From: Schistocephalus solidus
Lineage: Eukaryota; Platyhelminthes; Cestoda; Diphyllobothriidea; Diphyllobothriidae
Length of the DNA stretch: 64,000 nucleotides
Assembly: GCA_017591395.1 (NCBI GenBank)
Contig: WEDG01011756.1
Location: 1-64,000 of the forward strand
Direction of reading: 5' to 3'
Shown here: in pieces, positions 11,840 through 23,993 of the stretch
Layout of the letters: every line of letters begins with the position of its first letter
Position numbering within the stretch: the first letter of the stretch is position 1
The notes under the pieces: generated by a model
Databases searched by the model: none
What the model was told of the DNA's origin: nothing
Seen by the model: the letters and a program-made list of their open reading frames with translations, nothing else
Made by a program: the position numbers and the translations under genes

Positions 11840-12348
11840 GGAGTTATTTACCATATTGGCAGTACAGGTACTAGCTAAAAGCCCAGACACGGGTTTCGCC
11901 GGTATTCTGTCGCTGTATGGCACGGTTGCTAGGGCTTCGGTTCATCAGTTGGTCCCCCAGCATCTCTTGTGTGCTTTCTGGTAGTGAAGCCAGTTTGTTA
12001 AGTTCAGCTTTTTACTTTCCTCAAAAATTAATTTGTAACTTAAAGCAGATCAGTTTATTCCAGCGTCTCTAGGCCCAGACCCAACTTTGGCATGAATATT
12101 TGGGCCAAATTCCATCGGCAAAACACATGTCCGGCTAGTCCCTATGCTGCCAGTGTAGTAAATAATTCCATACATTGTAATGCTGACTGCATCTTGGCCG
12201 CTTGTGACTATTACGCGGTTATCCCAGAGTGGCTGGTGGATTTCGGCCCAAATATTTATATCAAATTTCGATCTGTGCCTATAGACCCTGAAATAACTGA
12301 TCTGTTCCAAGCTACAAATCAATATCTGAGGAAATTAAAAACAGAAAA
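11840..12348. repeat. Family E repeats, partly in inverted arrangement
   Basis: Bases 11843-12030 (plus) contain ttatttaccatattggcagt and acaggtactagc, also found at 28577. The reverse complement of 12100-12166 contains the related ttatttactacactggcagc and ggactagcc. A further segment at 12170-12348 matches 4000-4170. So two or three fragments of one family sit side by side, two of them in opposite orientation. Bases 10757-11839 of the same intron show nothing recognisable apart from a G-rich patch near 11210-11400. Confidence 0.5.
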
Positions 12349-12441
12349 AAACAAGGTTATGTCAAGTGGAAGATGTCTGCCTAAACTATTTCACGTGGAG
12401 CGTTATATGCACGAATGTTTGGACTTTCGTCAACAAGCGAG

Positions 12442-12784
12442 GACTGTATGACTGTTCCACAACTTATTACTATGCCACCGCTTTCCTCCTCCCCCGACAC
12501 CCCAGTGTCCTCTGAACGTGTGTCTTGGAGTGAGTCACCGCTGCACAACCCCAGCATCTGGCGAGGCGACGGGGCCTTCAATGACGTCGAGCCGTGGGCG
12601 GATGTCAATGAGAGTACAATATGCAGATTAGAGCGGACAGCTCTGTTCATCCCAGCCCAGGGCTCGCAGATGCTGGCCATCACGGTGGAGCCAAGCGCTG
12701 CGAAGTCGTTTGAATGCTCGGTCTACTACTCTTGTCCTGCAGGGGACGCGCAATTCCAGACAGGGGAAATGCACAAAAATGAAG
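12442..12784 (+). CDS. CFAP65: CFAP65 exon 5 (ASH domain; left border approximate)
   Basis: The frame is open from 12385 to the donor GAAG|GTACAT, which leaves phase 1. Near its end it reads CRLERTALFIPAQGSQMLAI and then TVEPSAAKSFECSVYYS, matching the LDRTEGS.PP.SQ....T..P strand series of CFAP65. The middle (PPLSSSPDTPVSSERVS) is low-complexity and probably a loop. The left edge is set at 12442 because a phase-0 join to exon 4 then gives NLTS-DCMTVPQLIT. A second possible acceptor, ccccgacaccccag at 12506, has a much better pyrimidine tract but the wrong phase. An intervening small exon cannot be excluded. Confidence 0.75.
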
Positions 12785-13279
12785 GTACATCACCTACCTG
12801 GAAGATTTATGTATGTAGTTAGATTATGGGATCAGGAAACAATTGCCGTGAAGGATTGAGTCAAGTTGCCTATCCACCAAATCTGGGAAGGAGTCTCTAC
12901 CACTCAGCAGCTGTAACCACAGCCGAATATAGATTTGTGTTCCCGCTTTTCTGTAAATCGTTCATAACTAATCCAAATTAGTTATGGCATAGGTCAAGCC
13001 ACTGCAGTCCAATGTAACCTGAATACATTAAGCTTAACCCTTCTGAACTCTCGACTATAGCGAGGTTAGCAGAAATTATGCTTATTGAACACTCTGCAGA
13101 GCCTCTGTGAACTTCATCTTTTTCAGTCTTTGCGTGAGGGGTGATTTCATACTTCCTGTGAACAGATTCTACGTCTACCAACGGCCAGTGAGAATTTATA
13201 AAATAAAAAGTGTTCCGTTGTCTTGGAGAAGGCATTTTTTCTCTCCCGGTGGCTGAAAACAAAATCCCTACATCGGTGG

Positions 13280-13620
13280 ATGGACGCTCACCGATCGGTT
13301 ACACGAATCACTCATTCCGTTCTGTATTGGGGCTCACTCACGAGGTCCGCTAGCAGCCGGACAGTGGCTTATGCTATTGGCAGAAGGACATTACAAATAA
13401 AGACAAGGGGAAGTTGAATGCCCTCGGGCTTATTAGCCAGCATCGGCCAGCCATAGCCAACACAAGGGGAGCACCACCCCAGACTTGAGCCCCGCGACGT
13501 GTTGTTTAGAGGTCTAAAGCTCTAACCCACTGTTCCACGATTTCGTTGTCTTGCTGGTTTCAATCTGAATATTAAAATTATTGGATGAACGCTCACCACT
13601 CGGTAAGGGAACCACCCTTT
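13280..13620 (-). repeat. tRNA-derived SINE, minus orientation
   Basis: Read on the minus strand, the head cagtgggttagagctttaga is followed by ggctggccgatgctggctaa and ends in a gaccgatcggtgagcg-like tail (plus: cgctcaccgatcgg near 13287). A second tail motif, gaacgctcaccactcgg, lies at about 13586-13602, giving the same tail-head-body-tail layout seen at 19422-19886. Confidence 0.65.
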
Positions 13621-14999
13621 CCTACAGTCTATCTTTGCTCTGGACCTGATAATTGTTCGGGAGGGAATTAGACCTAAGAGGCAGCGCCCGATTGTTACTG
13701 AACCATATACAGATAGACATCAGGAGCTGGAGACCAACGATAACCTGCTTAGCCTTGGCCTCTAGCGACCAATAGCGCATTCCATTAATAAAAAATTGTC
13801 ATTGACGTATGTTTTGACGATAAATTTCCGAAGTATTCAATGTTTGAGCCTTAAGTTCTTAACGGAAACTTATTAGTTTGTCCCAAAGGTGATCCCGCCC
13901 TAACCCCCTGGAATTTACCATAAGATCATAAGTATTAAGGGTGGATTTCTATCCGTGTGTTCTACCGAATTCAAGGTCAGAAACAGAGCAGAAACAGAAA
14001 GCAGGTTGCCAATGTTTGTCACTCTGTTACTGCTTAAATCAAGAGTAGATGGCAAGGTGACTGAATAAGAAGAAGGAGTATCATCGTAGGAAGTTGGGAC
14101 TATCGCACCCGAAGTAATCTTTACAATTCGCTTGACTAAACTGTTAAACTAGTCAACGTATGAACAACGCTAGTCACATTTAGTGATGTAATTGGAAGAA
14201 TGAAGGGCATGTTATCGCTTTATCCAACATGTCAGCGTGCAAAACTTTTGTCCAAGTAGAGGCAGCAGACTTTTGGTTCCACTTTGGTTCCTCCTTTAAA
14301 GAGGTTTGCACAAGTGTGCTTCGAAGCACGCATTTTACTATGTAATACCAAAGCTTAGAAGAGGAAGGAAATTGCGAAGAAATCTTGGCAGTTGGATGTT
14401 TTCAACTTCAAGCAATTTAAATATGCTTGCTTATTGACAAGTAAGTCAGTCAGCTAGGCAATGCGGACATATATTTTACAAAGGAAGTTATCGCAACGAT
14501 GTTGTTATTAAGTAATGACAATTAAATGTAACAACTGTCCTCTCTGCGAGTTAAGTGGACTGTTGAGATCAGAGAATATTACAACTGATGTCGCATCTTA
14601 ACGATTCGGTAAGCGAGGGCTCACGTCGCTTGTATAATAGTGATTTTCGTGTTATCGTCCTATTGTGTGCAAACTTGAAAGCGTAATGTGAGACTAATTG
14701 CTACAAGTGACAACTGTCGCAGGATGAGGTCAGTAATTTGATTTGAATATTTTTAGATGCTCTGTATGATTACAGGCGACCTTTTCGCATATCCAGCTGG
14801 CTGATCAATATTTTTAATTTTGCATAAATGTTCAGTCGTTCAATTCAGTCACTTGCAGTTTAAGTGAAGGGTCATTTTTCTTTTTACTGACTTATTGAGT
14901 TGGCTCTATCACTTCAAGGTTTGCATAAGCCAGGTTTTTCGGCAATTTTAGTCATCCTTAAACGCTTTTAAAACTCTCAGTACAGTTTTACGTTTTCAG
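13621..14999. other. Intron sequence, nothing recognised
   Basis: Remainder of the intron between CFAP65 exons 5 and 6. AT-rich, no supported feature. Confidence 0.5.
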
Positions 15000-15150
15000 A
15001 GAAAAGGCAGGCCGAGGGAGAAAGGAATATCCTCACAACAGTGTGCTTTCGTGGTGTCTATCCAACTGTACGTTTTACTGACGTCGTTATTGAGGGTCCG
15101 CCACCAAAGCTTGGACGATACCGAGCCTGGCATGAACTGCAGCTGAGTCG
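15000..15150 (+). CDS. CFAP65: CFAP65 exon 6 (inter-domain linker)
   Basis: Acceptor cgttttcag, donor TCG|GTAATT. The first two bases complete the codon begun by the last G of exon 5 (giving E), so the phases agree. The translation runs EKRQAEGERNILTTVCFRGV, then YPTVRFTDVVIEGPPPKLGR and YRAWHELQLS. This corresponds to the V.AVYP.L...DV......G.....LW..FSL.LLN linker that is distinctive for CFAP65 among ASH proteins. It ends in phase 2, and the next exon supplies the third base of an arginine codon. Confidence 0.87.
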
Positions 15151-15476
15151 GTAATTCACAAATCTGCATGCATTTACAATCTTCTTTGCGTGTTTTTCTA
15201 AACTGATTTTATTCGTCTTTCAGTCACGAGCAACAAAGAGGAATTTTTAATAGGGTTGTTGTTATCGCTATCACAAACCTCTATAGACATCGATTTTAGG
15301 AGTTATGATTTCAAAAGGGAATATTTATAGGGAAATAATTGAAATAAAAATGCTGAACTACAAAGGATCGTATACGGGGGCAGGAGTATCCATAAGATAG
15401 CAACATCACTCTTGGATGTCTACAAGTCAACCATTGGGTTTTTGAGACTGACGTCCTTTTCAGGACACTTCGGAAA

Positions 15477-15545
15477 AATATATATATATATATCTATTAA
15501 TATCTAAATATATCTATATATATAAATATATCTATATATATATCT
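15477..15545. repeat. AT-dinucleotide-rich microsatellite
   Basis: An imperfect run of tatatatata with interspersed tatctatatata units, about 69 bp, inside the intron between CFAP65 exons 6 and 7. Confidence 0.9.
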
Positions 15546-16689
15546 AAAGGAAATCCAATGTGAGACACTTTTAATATCTATCAATCCGTAAGTAACTAAG
15601 AATAACGGAAGGCCAAACTTTATAGACCACCTGGCCATCCAACACTCTGCAAGACGGGCCCAGCAGTGACTTAAGCGTGAAGCTGTTTAAAAGTTAAAGG
15701 AAACAGACTTGCGTCGCATCTACCGCGCACTCTACTGATCTCCGCCAACTGATGGTAGGGCAAAGGCAGGCCGAGCAGAAAAGGCCCTGCTTACAGTAGC
15801 TGACTAATCTAAACAGCCCAGTGGGCATGCTACACACAACCTGACCCCTGACCTATATAGAGTTGGATTTTAGAACAAGAGATTTCAAAAGTGAAAACTA
15901 ATAGGGAAATACATGAAATAAAAACACTAAGCTTTAAAGGGCTATAAACCGAAACAAGAATATCCATAAAATAGAATTCTACACACAACCTGCCCCCAAA
16001 ACCCCCTCTCTACCGTCCGTCCTGAATAAAAGCGAACTACCTCGGCAGCTGGCAACCTTTCAAGCTACGATTGATAGCGCATTGAGAGGAAATAATTTGT
16101 CTTTTACTTTTGAAAGCATCGTTCTCACACTCCCGTCAACAGCCCGAGTCTGGCAACCAATTGGTAATGTGGTCTGGTGCAATGACTGGTGTGATATGCG
16201 TATTTATATCCTGGGCCTGATGCAAGCAATCAGCAAAGTTTTGGTGTTTTCACACAGAACGCACGTACACCCACAAAGAAACTTAGTTGTTATCCTTTTC
16301 TTGTTATGCGTCCGACAAATCAGCCGTTCATGGCAGTTTTTAAGTAGGGTTATTTTGGTCTGTTTTGAGCCATTTCGATTATGCTTTCAAGCAAACAAGA
16401 GGCTTTTAATACTCGGAGCTTATTTTGTCGTACTGTCTTTCTATAGGTTTCGGCGATGATCCTTCCCACGAGATGCATAACGTCGTTAAATATTCAGCGG
16501 TGACACTTTCTCAGATGTCCACAAAATTTACATGCTTTGGTATCCGTGTTTGCATAATAACTAGGGCTGCATCGGACAGGTTCTGTTCCTCCCAGGCTAA
16601 CCCGAGGGTCGGTTCAAACTTTTGAAAACCTTATTCACCATGAACTATGCTCGTGCTAAACATTATGAGTATAGTACCTTGTTAATGTT
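15546..16689. other. Intron sequence with a short internal duplication
   Basis: Segments near 15290-15390 and 15855-15975 share gatttcaaaagggaatattt-type and aaacactaagct-type strings, including (g)gaaat(a)attgaaataaaaa. This suggests two old copies of one sequence about 560 bp apart. The open frame 16082-16459 has no recognisable product. Confidence 0.4.
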
Positions 16690-17150
16690 ATAGAGGAATG
16701 TACTTTCTTCTTATGGAAAATGTGCATATAATAGAATGGAAACCTTAAACGCCAATACAATGTTAGTTTGGGTTCAAAATCATTAAGAAAACTGGAATAC
16801 TACTTAGAACCTCAATAAAATTATTCTTTAAGTATGCAGTTTAGGAAAACTTGATTTGCTCCTGAATAAATACAAACAAGAATAATTGTATGTAATTTTT
16901 CTATAAAATATATTTGAATTTTTAATGGTATCAAAATTAATATGAAAAGGCATAAAAGTTATGTAGTCATTTTTGAAAGGAATGCGTGTTGGCAAGTGGC
17001 CGAAAAAGTACATTCAGGAGCTAAAATTCTGACGTGTTTACAAATTCTTGGGATTATGCTGCGCGATAATCCGTATTGAAACCCTGATTGGGTAATCCTT
17101 CCTAATCGAAACCGAATTTCACAAATTCGGCGGACAATTCCTAAAATAAG
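16690..17150 (+). repeat. AT-rich dispersed element (family B), partial copy
   Basis: The stretch tataaaatatatttgaattt, then tatgtagtcatttttgaaag and ttgggattatgctgcgcgat, parallels 51277-51450 (tataaaatatattttaattt, aagtagtcattttttaccga, ttggaattaggctgcaagat). Only the right-hand half of the element is recognisable. Bases 17151-18235 hold nothing else I can name. Confidence 0.5.
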
Positions 17151-18235
17151 TCCTTGATTTTAGGCAAAACCTTCTGCCTAAACATTGGCATATTGGTGCT
17201 CGGTTATCCCATCATTTCAAATAATCTTTAATGTATAGTGAAATTGACATATAGGCTGGGATCAGACTTATCACCATAACAGCCTCAAATTTGCTGTTTA
17301 AATTTTTCCCACGAAATTTAGTCATTTGATCTGAGAATGCTTTTCTAAAATTGATAGAACGTCCGTTAGAAAACTTAGATCATTCTCAAAACATTTTGCA
17401 TCGAAACGTAATTTCGGTTAACACTCTGACACAAAAGTTTGCAGCCTTGTCAATAATTTGCATAGGGGAATTAACACGTTCAATCTTCTAACACAGAGAT
17501 TGATGTGCTTTATTTTTAAAGTACAATTTCAAAATTTTCATTAAAATAACCTATACGAGAGCCAACAATCTTAACCGCAACGGCGGAACTAGCGCAGTCA
17601 ATTGGCATGCACAGAATCAGCATTTTAGCTCGTCTACGGATTTAGTGTGACTCTGTGACAAAATAATAAGAATTTTTCATGTTTTTTCCCAATAATTTAA
17701 TGAGACCAGATTAATCCCACTTGAACCCAATAGGTTTCTGGTGTTTGCAAACCACTGTATCACTGGGTGTCATTGTATCCCATTATTGATGTCTAATTTA
17801 TGTTTGTCAACGGCATTTCATTGGCCTTGTGTATAGGGCAATTCCTACGCGAAACGTTTTACGCCTTCCTCAAACCTTCCAATGAACAACGTGGTGGACA
17901 TCCATCCACGCATAGCTAAAAGAAGCCATATTCCACTTACTCTTCTTATTCCTTCAAAAGTATCTTTATAAGGGCCTGGTTTGACAGACCTCTACCAAGG
18001 TCTACAACCTCTAAACTATGGGCTTAATCAAAATTAGAGGAGCCATTTGACTTCTATCAAGGTCATTTTCTGTGAATGCACTCGATTGAAGTCCAAATAG
18101 ATCTCATTTTACAAGTGTAGAATGGGTGCTACTTATTTTCCCACTTCCTGCACGAACAAATCTCTGTCCCAATAAAATGCCTTATCAATCTCTGCAGATG
18201 ACGCTAACAGCACGAATGCTTTCTATAACCTGCAG

Positions 18236-18656
18236 CATAAATGAGTGCCTGCAAGCTCAACCCACCGCGACAGAACGGAAACAGTCAACGGACCTGCGCA
18301 GTTCCAGTCGTTTCTCTCTTCTGCCTACCTTTGAGATCCCACTTGGTGTGGCGCCCCAGTGTGATGGCAGCAAGCCCTGCAATCGCCTCCTAAAAGAACT
18401 ACGTGGTACCCAGAATGGCCTCTACTTCGGTGGTTCTGACACAGATGCCTTCCTACAACACTATGCCGCCTCAGCGAACGAGTTGCACTCCTTTGTGGTG
18501 GCCCAGCAAAGTGGAGGAAGCACTCAGGTTTTCCTGCGACTGGAGAACAATGGCAGCGTTCCAGCCGAGATCCAATTCCTTTTCCCTTCGCAAATTCGAC
18601 CGCCCAGGGAGAACTGGCTCGAGATGGTGTACATCTCGGAGACAACCAAGGAACAG
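18236..18656 (+). CDS. CFAP65: CFAP65 exon 7 (linker plus ASH domain)
   Basis: The acceptor aacctgcag gives one base that completes CGC (R), then INECLQAQPTATERKQS, equivalent to the LNSYLERDPTPCELTYK-type segment. It is followed by LLPTFEIPLGVAP and, after an insert, FLRLENNGSVPAEIQFLFPS, the N-G-x-V-x-x-x-x-x-F-L-x-P-S strand pair. The donor is GAACAG|GTACTC in phase 0. The open frame extends left to 18126, but coding left of 18236 would need an earlier acceptor; the only candidate, ctctgcag at 18198, creates an immediate stop in the required phase. The antisense open frames here (18325-18701) are shadows. Confidence 0.88.
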
Positions 18657-19120
18657 GTACTCAAGCATAGTCCCACGTCGTACCTTCTCGCCCCTTACCA
18701 AAGTAGACCTTCCAGACTATTATTTATCTAGGTCCAAGACGTTTCATTATTGCAGCTGGTAATGTAGAACGTGCACTCAATTGGATTAGATCGGCAGAAA
18801 GCCATTCATTCCTTTAGTGAAGAGTCTGCGAAGATCAACTACCATGCTGCGCTATAACGACCGGCTGGATGGGGATTTTTCAAGGCTTTTTAAAACTGAT
18901 AGTTGACATATAATGTTTAGGTTTTTCTGGTGACGTCGTACCTGTGAGCTCCTCTAAAAGGTATGTTAGCTCTGCATACATTTAAGCAGTGTTTCTGTCA
19001 GCTTCCGGTACAATAAGAGAGAAGATGTAAACAACCTCAACAACGTTTATTCGTGATGGAATACAGGAAGTGCGAGGTAGGATGTGACTTCAGAGCGTTA
19101 ACCGGATATGGAAAAATGGG

Positions 19121-19988
19121 TATGGATGCCTTTTGTAGTCGCCTATTAAGGACACAAGAATAGGAACCGCCCACGATACATATGGGTTTGCGTCCAAATT
19201 CCAAAGAACTCAGGTTTAGGATAAGGATGAGTGGTATGGCTACCTATAAGGAGAGGTTTAAGATTAGGGTTAATGTCAGGAGTATTTCAAGGTTTATGGT
19301 TTGGGTTCGTGTTAACTGTAGTGTTCAGGTTCATGGAGGGTAAAGGTTAAGATAAAGGTCATAGTTCAGTTTTATTTTAGGGTTAGTGTTAGGATTAAGA
19401 CACGGGAGTATATACCCGTGAATATTGCCGATATTGTCGAAAATATTCATCTGCCTATTCTACTCCTAGCCGCTGTGTGGGTGCTGGTCGTGCTCGAGAG
19501 TAGGCTCCAAGGCAAAGCGGGACAAATGAGCTCCGTTAGCGATCGGTGAGCGTTCAGCAACGAATGCAGGACCATATTTCCGATCTAAACGAGCAACACA
19601 ACGAGCCCGTGGCTCAATGGTTAGAGCTTTAGACTTCTGATCAACGGGTTGTGGTTTCGATCCTCCGGTGGTGCCCCACCTGGGTTTGGGTATGACTGGC
19701 AGATGACGGCTAATAAGCCGGAAATGGCCATTCCAGTATTCCGTGCCTCTGTCGGAAATATTCATCTGCCTATCCTACTAGTAGCCGCTGTGCGGCTGCT
19801 GATGGGGCTCGAGAGTCAGCCTCAAGGTCGAGCAAAACGAGAGAATTCTGTTAGCTATCGGTGAGCGTTCATGAACGAATGCAAAGATATACCCGTCCTG
19901 ACATTTATCACATTACCACCAATTTTAGGTAGACGGGGCGGTTCCTATTACCGTGTCTTGTTAAGGCGGCCATACAAGACATCCTTAC
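19121..19988. mobile_element. TIR element with TTAGGG-like interior, interrupted by a SINE dimer (copy 2)
   Basis: The left end, gacacaagaataggaaccgc (19151-19170), is the near-perfect reverse complement of the right end, ggggcggttcctattaccgt (from about 19935). With outer matches (tatggatgccttttgtagtc versus catacaagacatccttac) the inverted repeats are about 54 bp long. Between 19210 and 19405 lie degenerate units such as attagggttaatg and ttagggttagtgttaggatt. No coding capacity is visible, so it would be a non-autonomous DNA transposon. Bases 19422-19886 are a later SINE insertion. Confidence 0.65.
19422..19886 (+). mobile_element. Nested tRNA-derived SINE with 10-bp target duplication
   Basis: The insertion is flanked by atatacccgt at 19410-19419 and again at 19887-19896. 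Inside, a tail unit (gctcgagagtaggctccaag ... gatcggtgagcgttc) comes first. Then comes a head with A box tggctcaatggttagagctt and B box ggtttcgatcc, then the body (gactggcagatgacggctaa) and a second tail (gctcgagagtcagcctcaag ... atcggtgagcgttc). The duplicated tail implies a dimeric or tandem SINE. Confidence 0.75.
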
Positions 19989-21239
19989 TGTAAAAAGATA
20001 GGAAGCGCAGGGGAAAATAAGGTTAACTTATCGTAACGAGTATTATACGGAATGAATACTAACGGAGGTTATCCAAGGTGGAAAGCAGTCCTAAGACAAT
20101 GATATGGCATCGGAAACGTATACAAGAAAACGATATACAACGTCAGGCAAATAAACGAAAACGACGATCCGGGATCATTGAGCGAAGCCACTTGGTACAA
20201 ATTCTGGAAAAAAGAAGTCAAAGGGAAAACGTTAATTAACACAAATATACGAAAGTATGCAGTTCTAGCTTTGGATGTTGCGGCGCCAACAACGAACGTT
20301 ATGGCTTCACAGTTGACTGCAGGTCCCCCATTGGCTGTTAACGCCTGTTGTTGATTGGCGCGTGTCATCTTTGCGTGAAGTTCATTTTGCCATTCCGCGG
20401 GGCTCGAAGCGACAAAGGCTATAGTGGACGCAGGCGACTCCCTGAGCGTGTGGATAGGAATGATAACGTGGACTTTCGGCAACGGCTGTTCTGAGAATTT
20501 TGCAGCCGTATTGTCACAGGTTATTGTTTCTTAATTGCTCGATTAACAGTGCCTCTTTGGATAAGAATGGTTCAAACCTTCGTGACGCAACGCGGGCATG
20601 ACTGTGGTTGTTCTCATTAAGGCTTCCTCAGTTAGGCCGACTGACTTAATGCATACACATGCAGCTGTTGTACAACTTTCTGCGCGAAAACTATAGCTTG
20701 CATTTAAGTAAGAACGATACAGCTTGGAGCTATATTTTACCCACTAGTCTCTCTATACTTACTCTTAAAAGAAAGCAACCTAATCTATGCGAACTCAACC
20801 GTAATCCTATGGTATGACATATGATTTTGAGAGAGCACGGAGGCCAATGCTTAGAACAAAATTAACTTCAGATAGACTAGAGGTCCTGAGAAATTCATGC
20901 CAGCGAATACATATTACTCAGCACAACTGGCAGACTTTGGTGATTGTATCTCATTCAGCAGAGCATCTCGTGGAATCTTTGGCCGTCTACGGTATTATCC
21001 TGTCTTTCCTTCTCAGCAGAATAATTTCAAACATATAAACTTGATTCGGGCGAATCGAAGAAGGCATAAAATGGCGAAAAAAAGAAACGTCAATTTAAAA
21101 AAAAACTAAATGCGTATAAAATGGGCTTAAGAGAGTGAATGGTTTTTTTATTTTCCAAGATGAGATTGATTAGGACTTCGTTCTACTTAAGGTATCTCCA
21201 GAATTTAAATCTTGAGAAGTCAGTAACTTGATGTCATAC
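19989..21239. other. Intron sequence with unassigned open frames
   Basis: A 137-codon minus-strand frame at 20069-20482 is open but has no recognisable domain and no splice or promoter context. Other frames are short. Part of the large intron between CFAP65 exons 7 and 8; bases 18657-19120 likewise show nothing. Confidence 0.45.
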
Positions 21240-21490
21240 TACACCAAAAGGAGATAAATCGTGACCGGTAGATTGCGGTTATAAGTACTCCCCATACTCA
21301 CGTATTACAGAAGGCCTTGAACTAAATTCCGAGGGAGTTTAGGGCAAGTGTTAGAGTTACTTTTAGGATAAACTACGAGTAAAGGATCGGAGGGTTAGAA
21401 GTATCGACACTATGTTTGGGAGTTAATGTTAGGACAGGTGGAATATGTACCCCCTGAATTTAACAGGAGGTTACGTCTAGTACAATGAAT
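21240..21490 (+). repeat. TTAGGG-rich element, copy 3
   Basis: Units gagtttagggcaagtgttag, acttttaggataaact and ggagttaatgttagg are followed by the boundary motif atatgtaccccctgaattta, also seen (with changes) at 24669 and 61104. Terminal inverted repeats are only weakly visible here. Confidence 0.55.
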
Positions 21491-23993
21491 ACATCAACCC
21501 ATGTCCACTCCGCTAGGCCCCGGTTTTTAATCGTCCTGAATTTTGGTTTAGTTTTAGTCATACGTAGACAAGAATAACTTTCGAGGGCAAGATTTCGTAT
21601 GCACCTAAGTCTTCAGGACTAAGGCCGAGGATCAAAGTTGATGTAGGCGATCCCAACTATCGTTCGGTTTCGTTTACAGTTAGGAAGAAGGGCGTGGGTT
21701 TTAAGTTATGTGGTATGATGCTTCCATTGACGCTGACCGCTTAACACCTCTAGGATTTTTAGAACGTCCATTTTCTAGTTTGGGATTTCCGCCAATTACA
21801 CGTGTACTCTTGTGTTCTGTCCGCATACGATAGGGATTAGCCGATACCATGGCCAGGTAATAAAGCAATCATACAATGCAATATAATACAGAAAATAAAC
21901 GCCATCGCTTTCACATTCGGATCGTAGTTGTAATTTGAACCACGAAAAGGACTCGAACAGGCAAGATTGATAGGTCTTTGAGAAGGGGGCGGTATAAATA
22001 TCTATTCAAAAATGTCAAATGGTTCTTAAAGTTCGTTTAGATATTGCACCTTCCTAGTCAAAGACTGGTGAGAGCAAAATATATTTTCTAAGGCTTTCTG
22101 AGAAATATCAAAAAGCATTATTTAGCCTTGCAGTACTTTATGGACTTAATGGTTTGATTAAACATATCAGTATTTACTTTGAAATAATTCTAAAGGAATC
22201 AGCTCGATTCAGCTAAAGAGCTCCTATTTCATCCAAAACCGAATATAAACATAAAATCTGCAAGAAATTTGTTTAATAATCCTACCATCTCTTTGGACAT
22301 CCACATGAGCAGCGATATGACTTCAGCATTAGTAATTCTGCAGCAGCGACAGGTAAGTAAACGCCATTGCCACCTGATTCGACAACCGACATTTGGACAT
22401 TTATTTGCGTGCTGTTGAGGGAACAACCGTGAGTATCGACAAAGTGATAAATGACTTCAAGTCTGCATACTTGACGCAATCAATCCAACTCCTATTCAAC
22501 AGGACTCAAATCTGAAGATCAGCCAAGTCAATGATATCCTTGGGTGGCGAAATCTCTTTCCAATGTCTAAATGCAGTGTGATTCCTTGGTAAATCAGAAT
22601 ATTTTCGTCCAGAAGGATGTGGGGTGTGTGCCCATGGTCGATGAAAGCAATTTTCCTCAGTACCTTCTTGCGTTGTCACCGACTACTCCATACAGCCAAA
22701 CAAACGTAGACTACGGCCGCACTACAGTGCATTATCCGAGAAGTCGGGAATTTATCTTCGAACCTTTGCTTCAACGGTTATTCTGTACATAATTAAACTG
22801 CTCACATGCCCTGACACCTGGAAAGACTATTTATAGATTTAGACTATGCAGCACCACAAGGGTCACCAACAAGCATATCAGATGAGAACCGAATCATATC
22901 TCATTTTTTCTGCGAATGGACGATAGCTGGCTTCCTTTGTACGCTGAACGACCAGCGTTAATTGTTATGAGTGTACCTAATTGAGCGCCTAGTAAAGGCG
23001 TTGGATTGTCAGGTAAAGTTTATGGTGTCTTTCAGACGGCAAAATCTCTAGGTCAATAAAGCTTGAATCAAGAGTTGAAACCAACTGATCCAGCAGCCAC
23101 ATAATTATCCTTCTTAGCATATGCTTTTTTTGGTTTTATACATATTATCAAATGCTTTACCGGTCACCTATTTGTGGTTTTCACTTGGTAATATGATTTG
23201 ATAGAAAAAATTCCCTAAAATCTTCTAAGGAGCTAAATTAAGCATGAAACGGTAAGATGCGGAGATTTGTTTTCCTAGTTGCTCCATAATTCTTGGCTGT
23301 CCACACGATTTTTGAGGAAAGGTCATTGTAAATACCCGTAAACTTCAAACAGATGATGAAAAACTGTTTGTTCATACCAGCAGCTTCAGGAAACGCTTAG
23401 CCGAAATAATGACGCCCAGGGCAACAAATGGCCGGAAAGATCCAAGGGACATGTTTGGTTGTCATGATTTGAAAACAGGGGGATATAACTCAAAAGAAAA
23501 TTTACACATTCTTAAGCAAGGAATTTGTCGGTGAAAGGGCTTGCTGTCCAGTTAGAGAATAAACAGCCATATGCCACTTGTCTTTGCACCTGTCAATCCC
23601 GTTATGCGCTGCAAATCAGTCTCTGGCAACAAGTTAAAAACGCGACTATAGATATGTAGACCTCAGCGTCTTATCTAATTGGGATATCTTGAATCACATG
23701 ATTGTAACAAAATTCACACCAGCTATGTATTACAAAAAGGCTAGATCTATAGTCTTCGGACTTGCATGAAAATGTATTGTAAATTAACGAGGTAAGTGAA
23801 TGCTTTCCATAGAGTTAGATTTATTCCACAAATGAGAACACTTTATCACAAAAAACCCATATGAATTGTATAGACTTACCTTAACGCAAATAATCAGGCT
23901 TCCTGTGTTTAAGGCACTGTGGTAAACGGTGGGTGCGCCTAACGAATATGTTATTCACATTTGAAGAAAACAGTTGCATTTTTTGCTTTCAAG
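21491..23993. other. Intron sequence, nothing recognised
   Basis: The right part of the more than 5-kb intron before CFAP65 exon 8. No repeat copy or coding segment could be supported. Confidence 0.5.

Noticed and set aside
18325..18762. Antisense and alternate-frame open frames at CFAP65 exon 7
   Set aside because: Shadows of the GC-richer real exon.
20069..20482. 137-codon minus-strand open frame
   Set aside because: No recognisable domain, hydrophobic low-information end, no promoter or splice context. Kept only as an unassigned frame.
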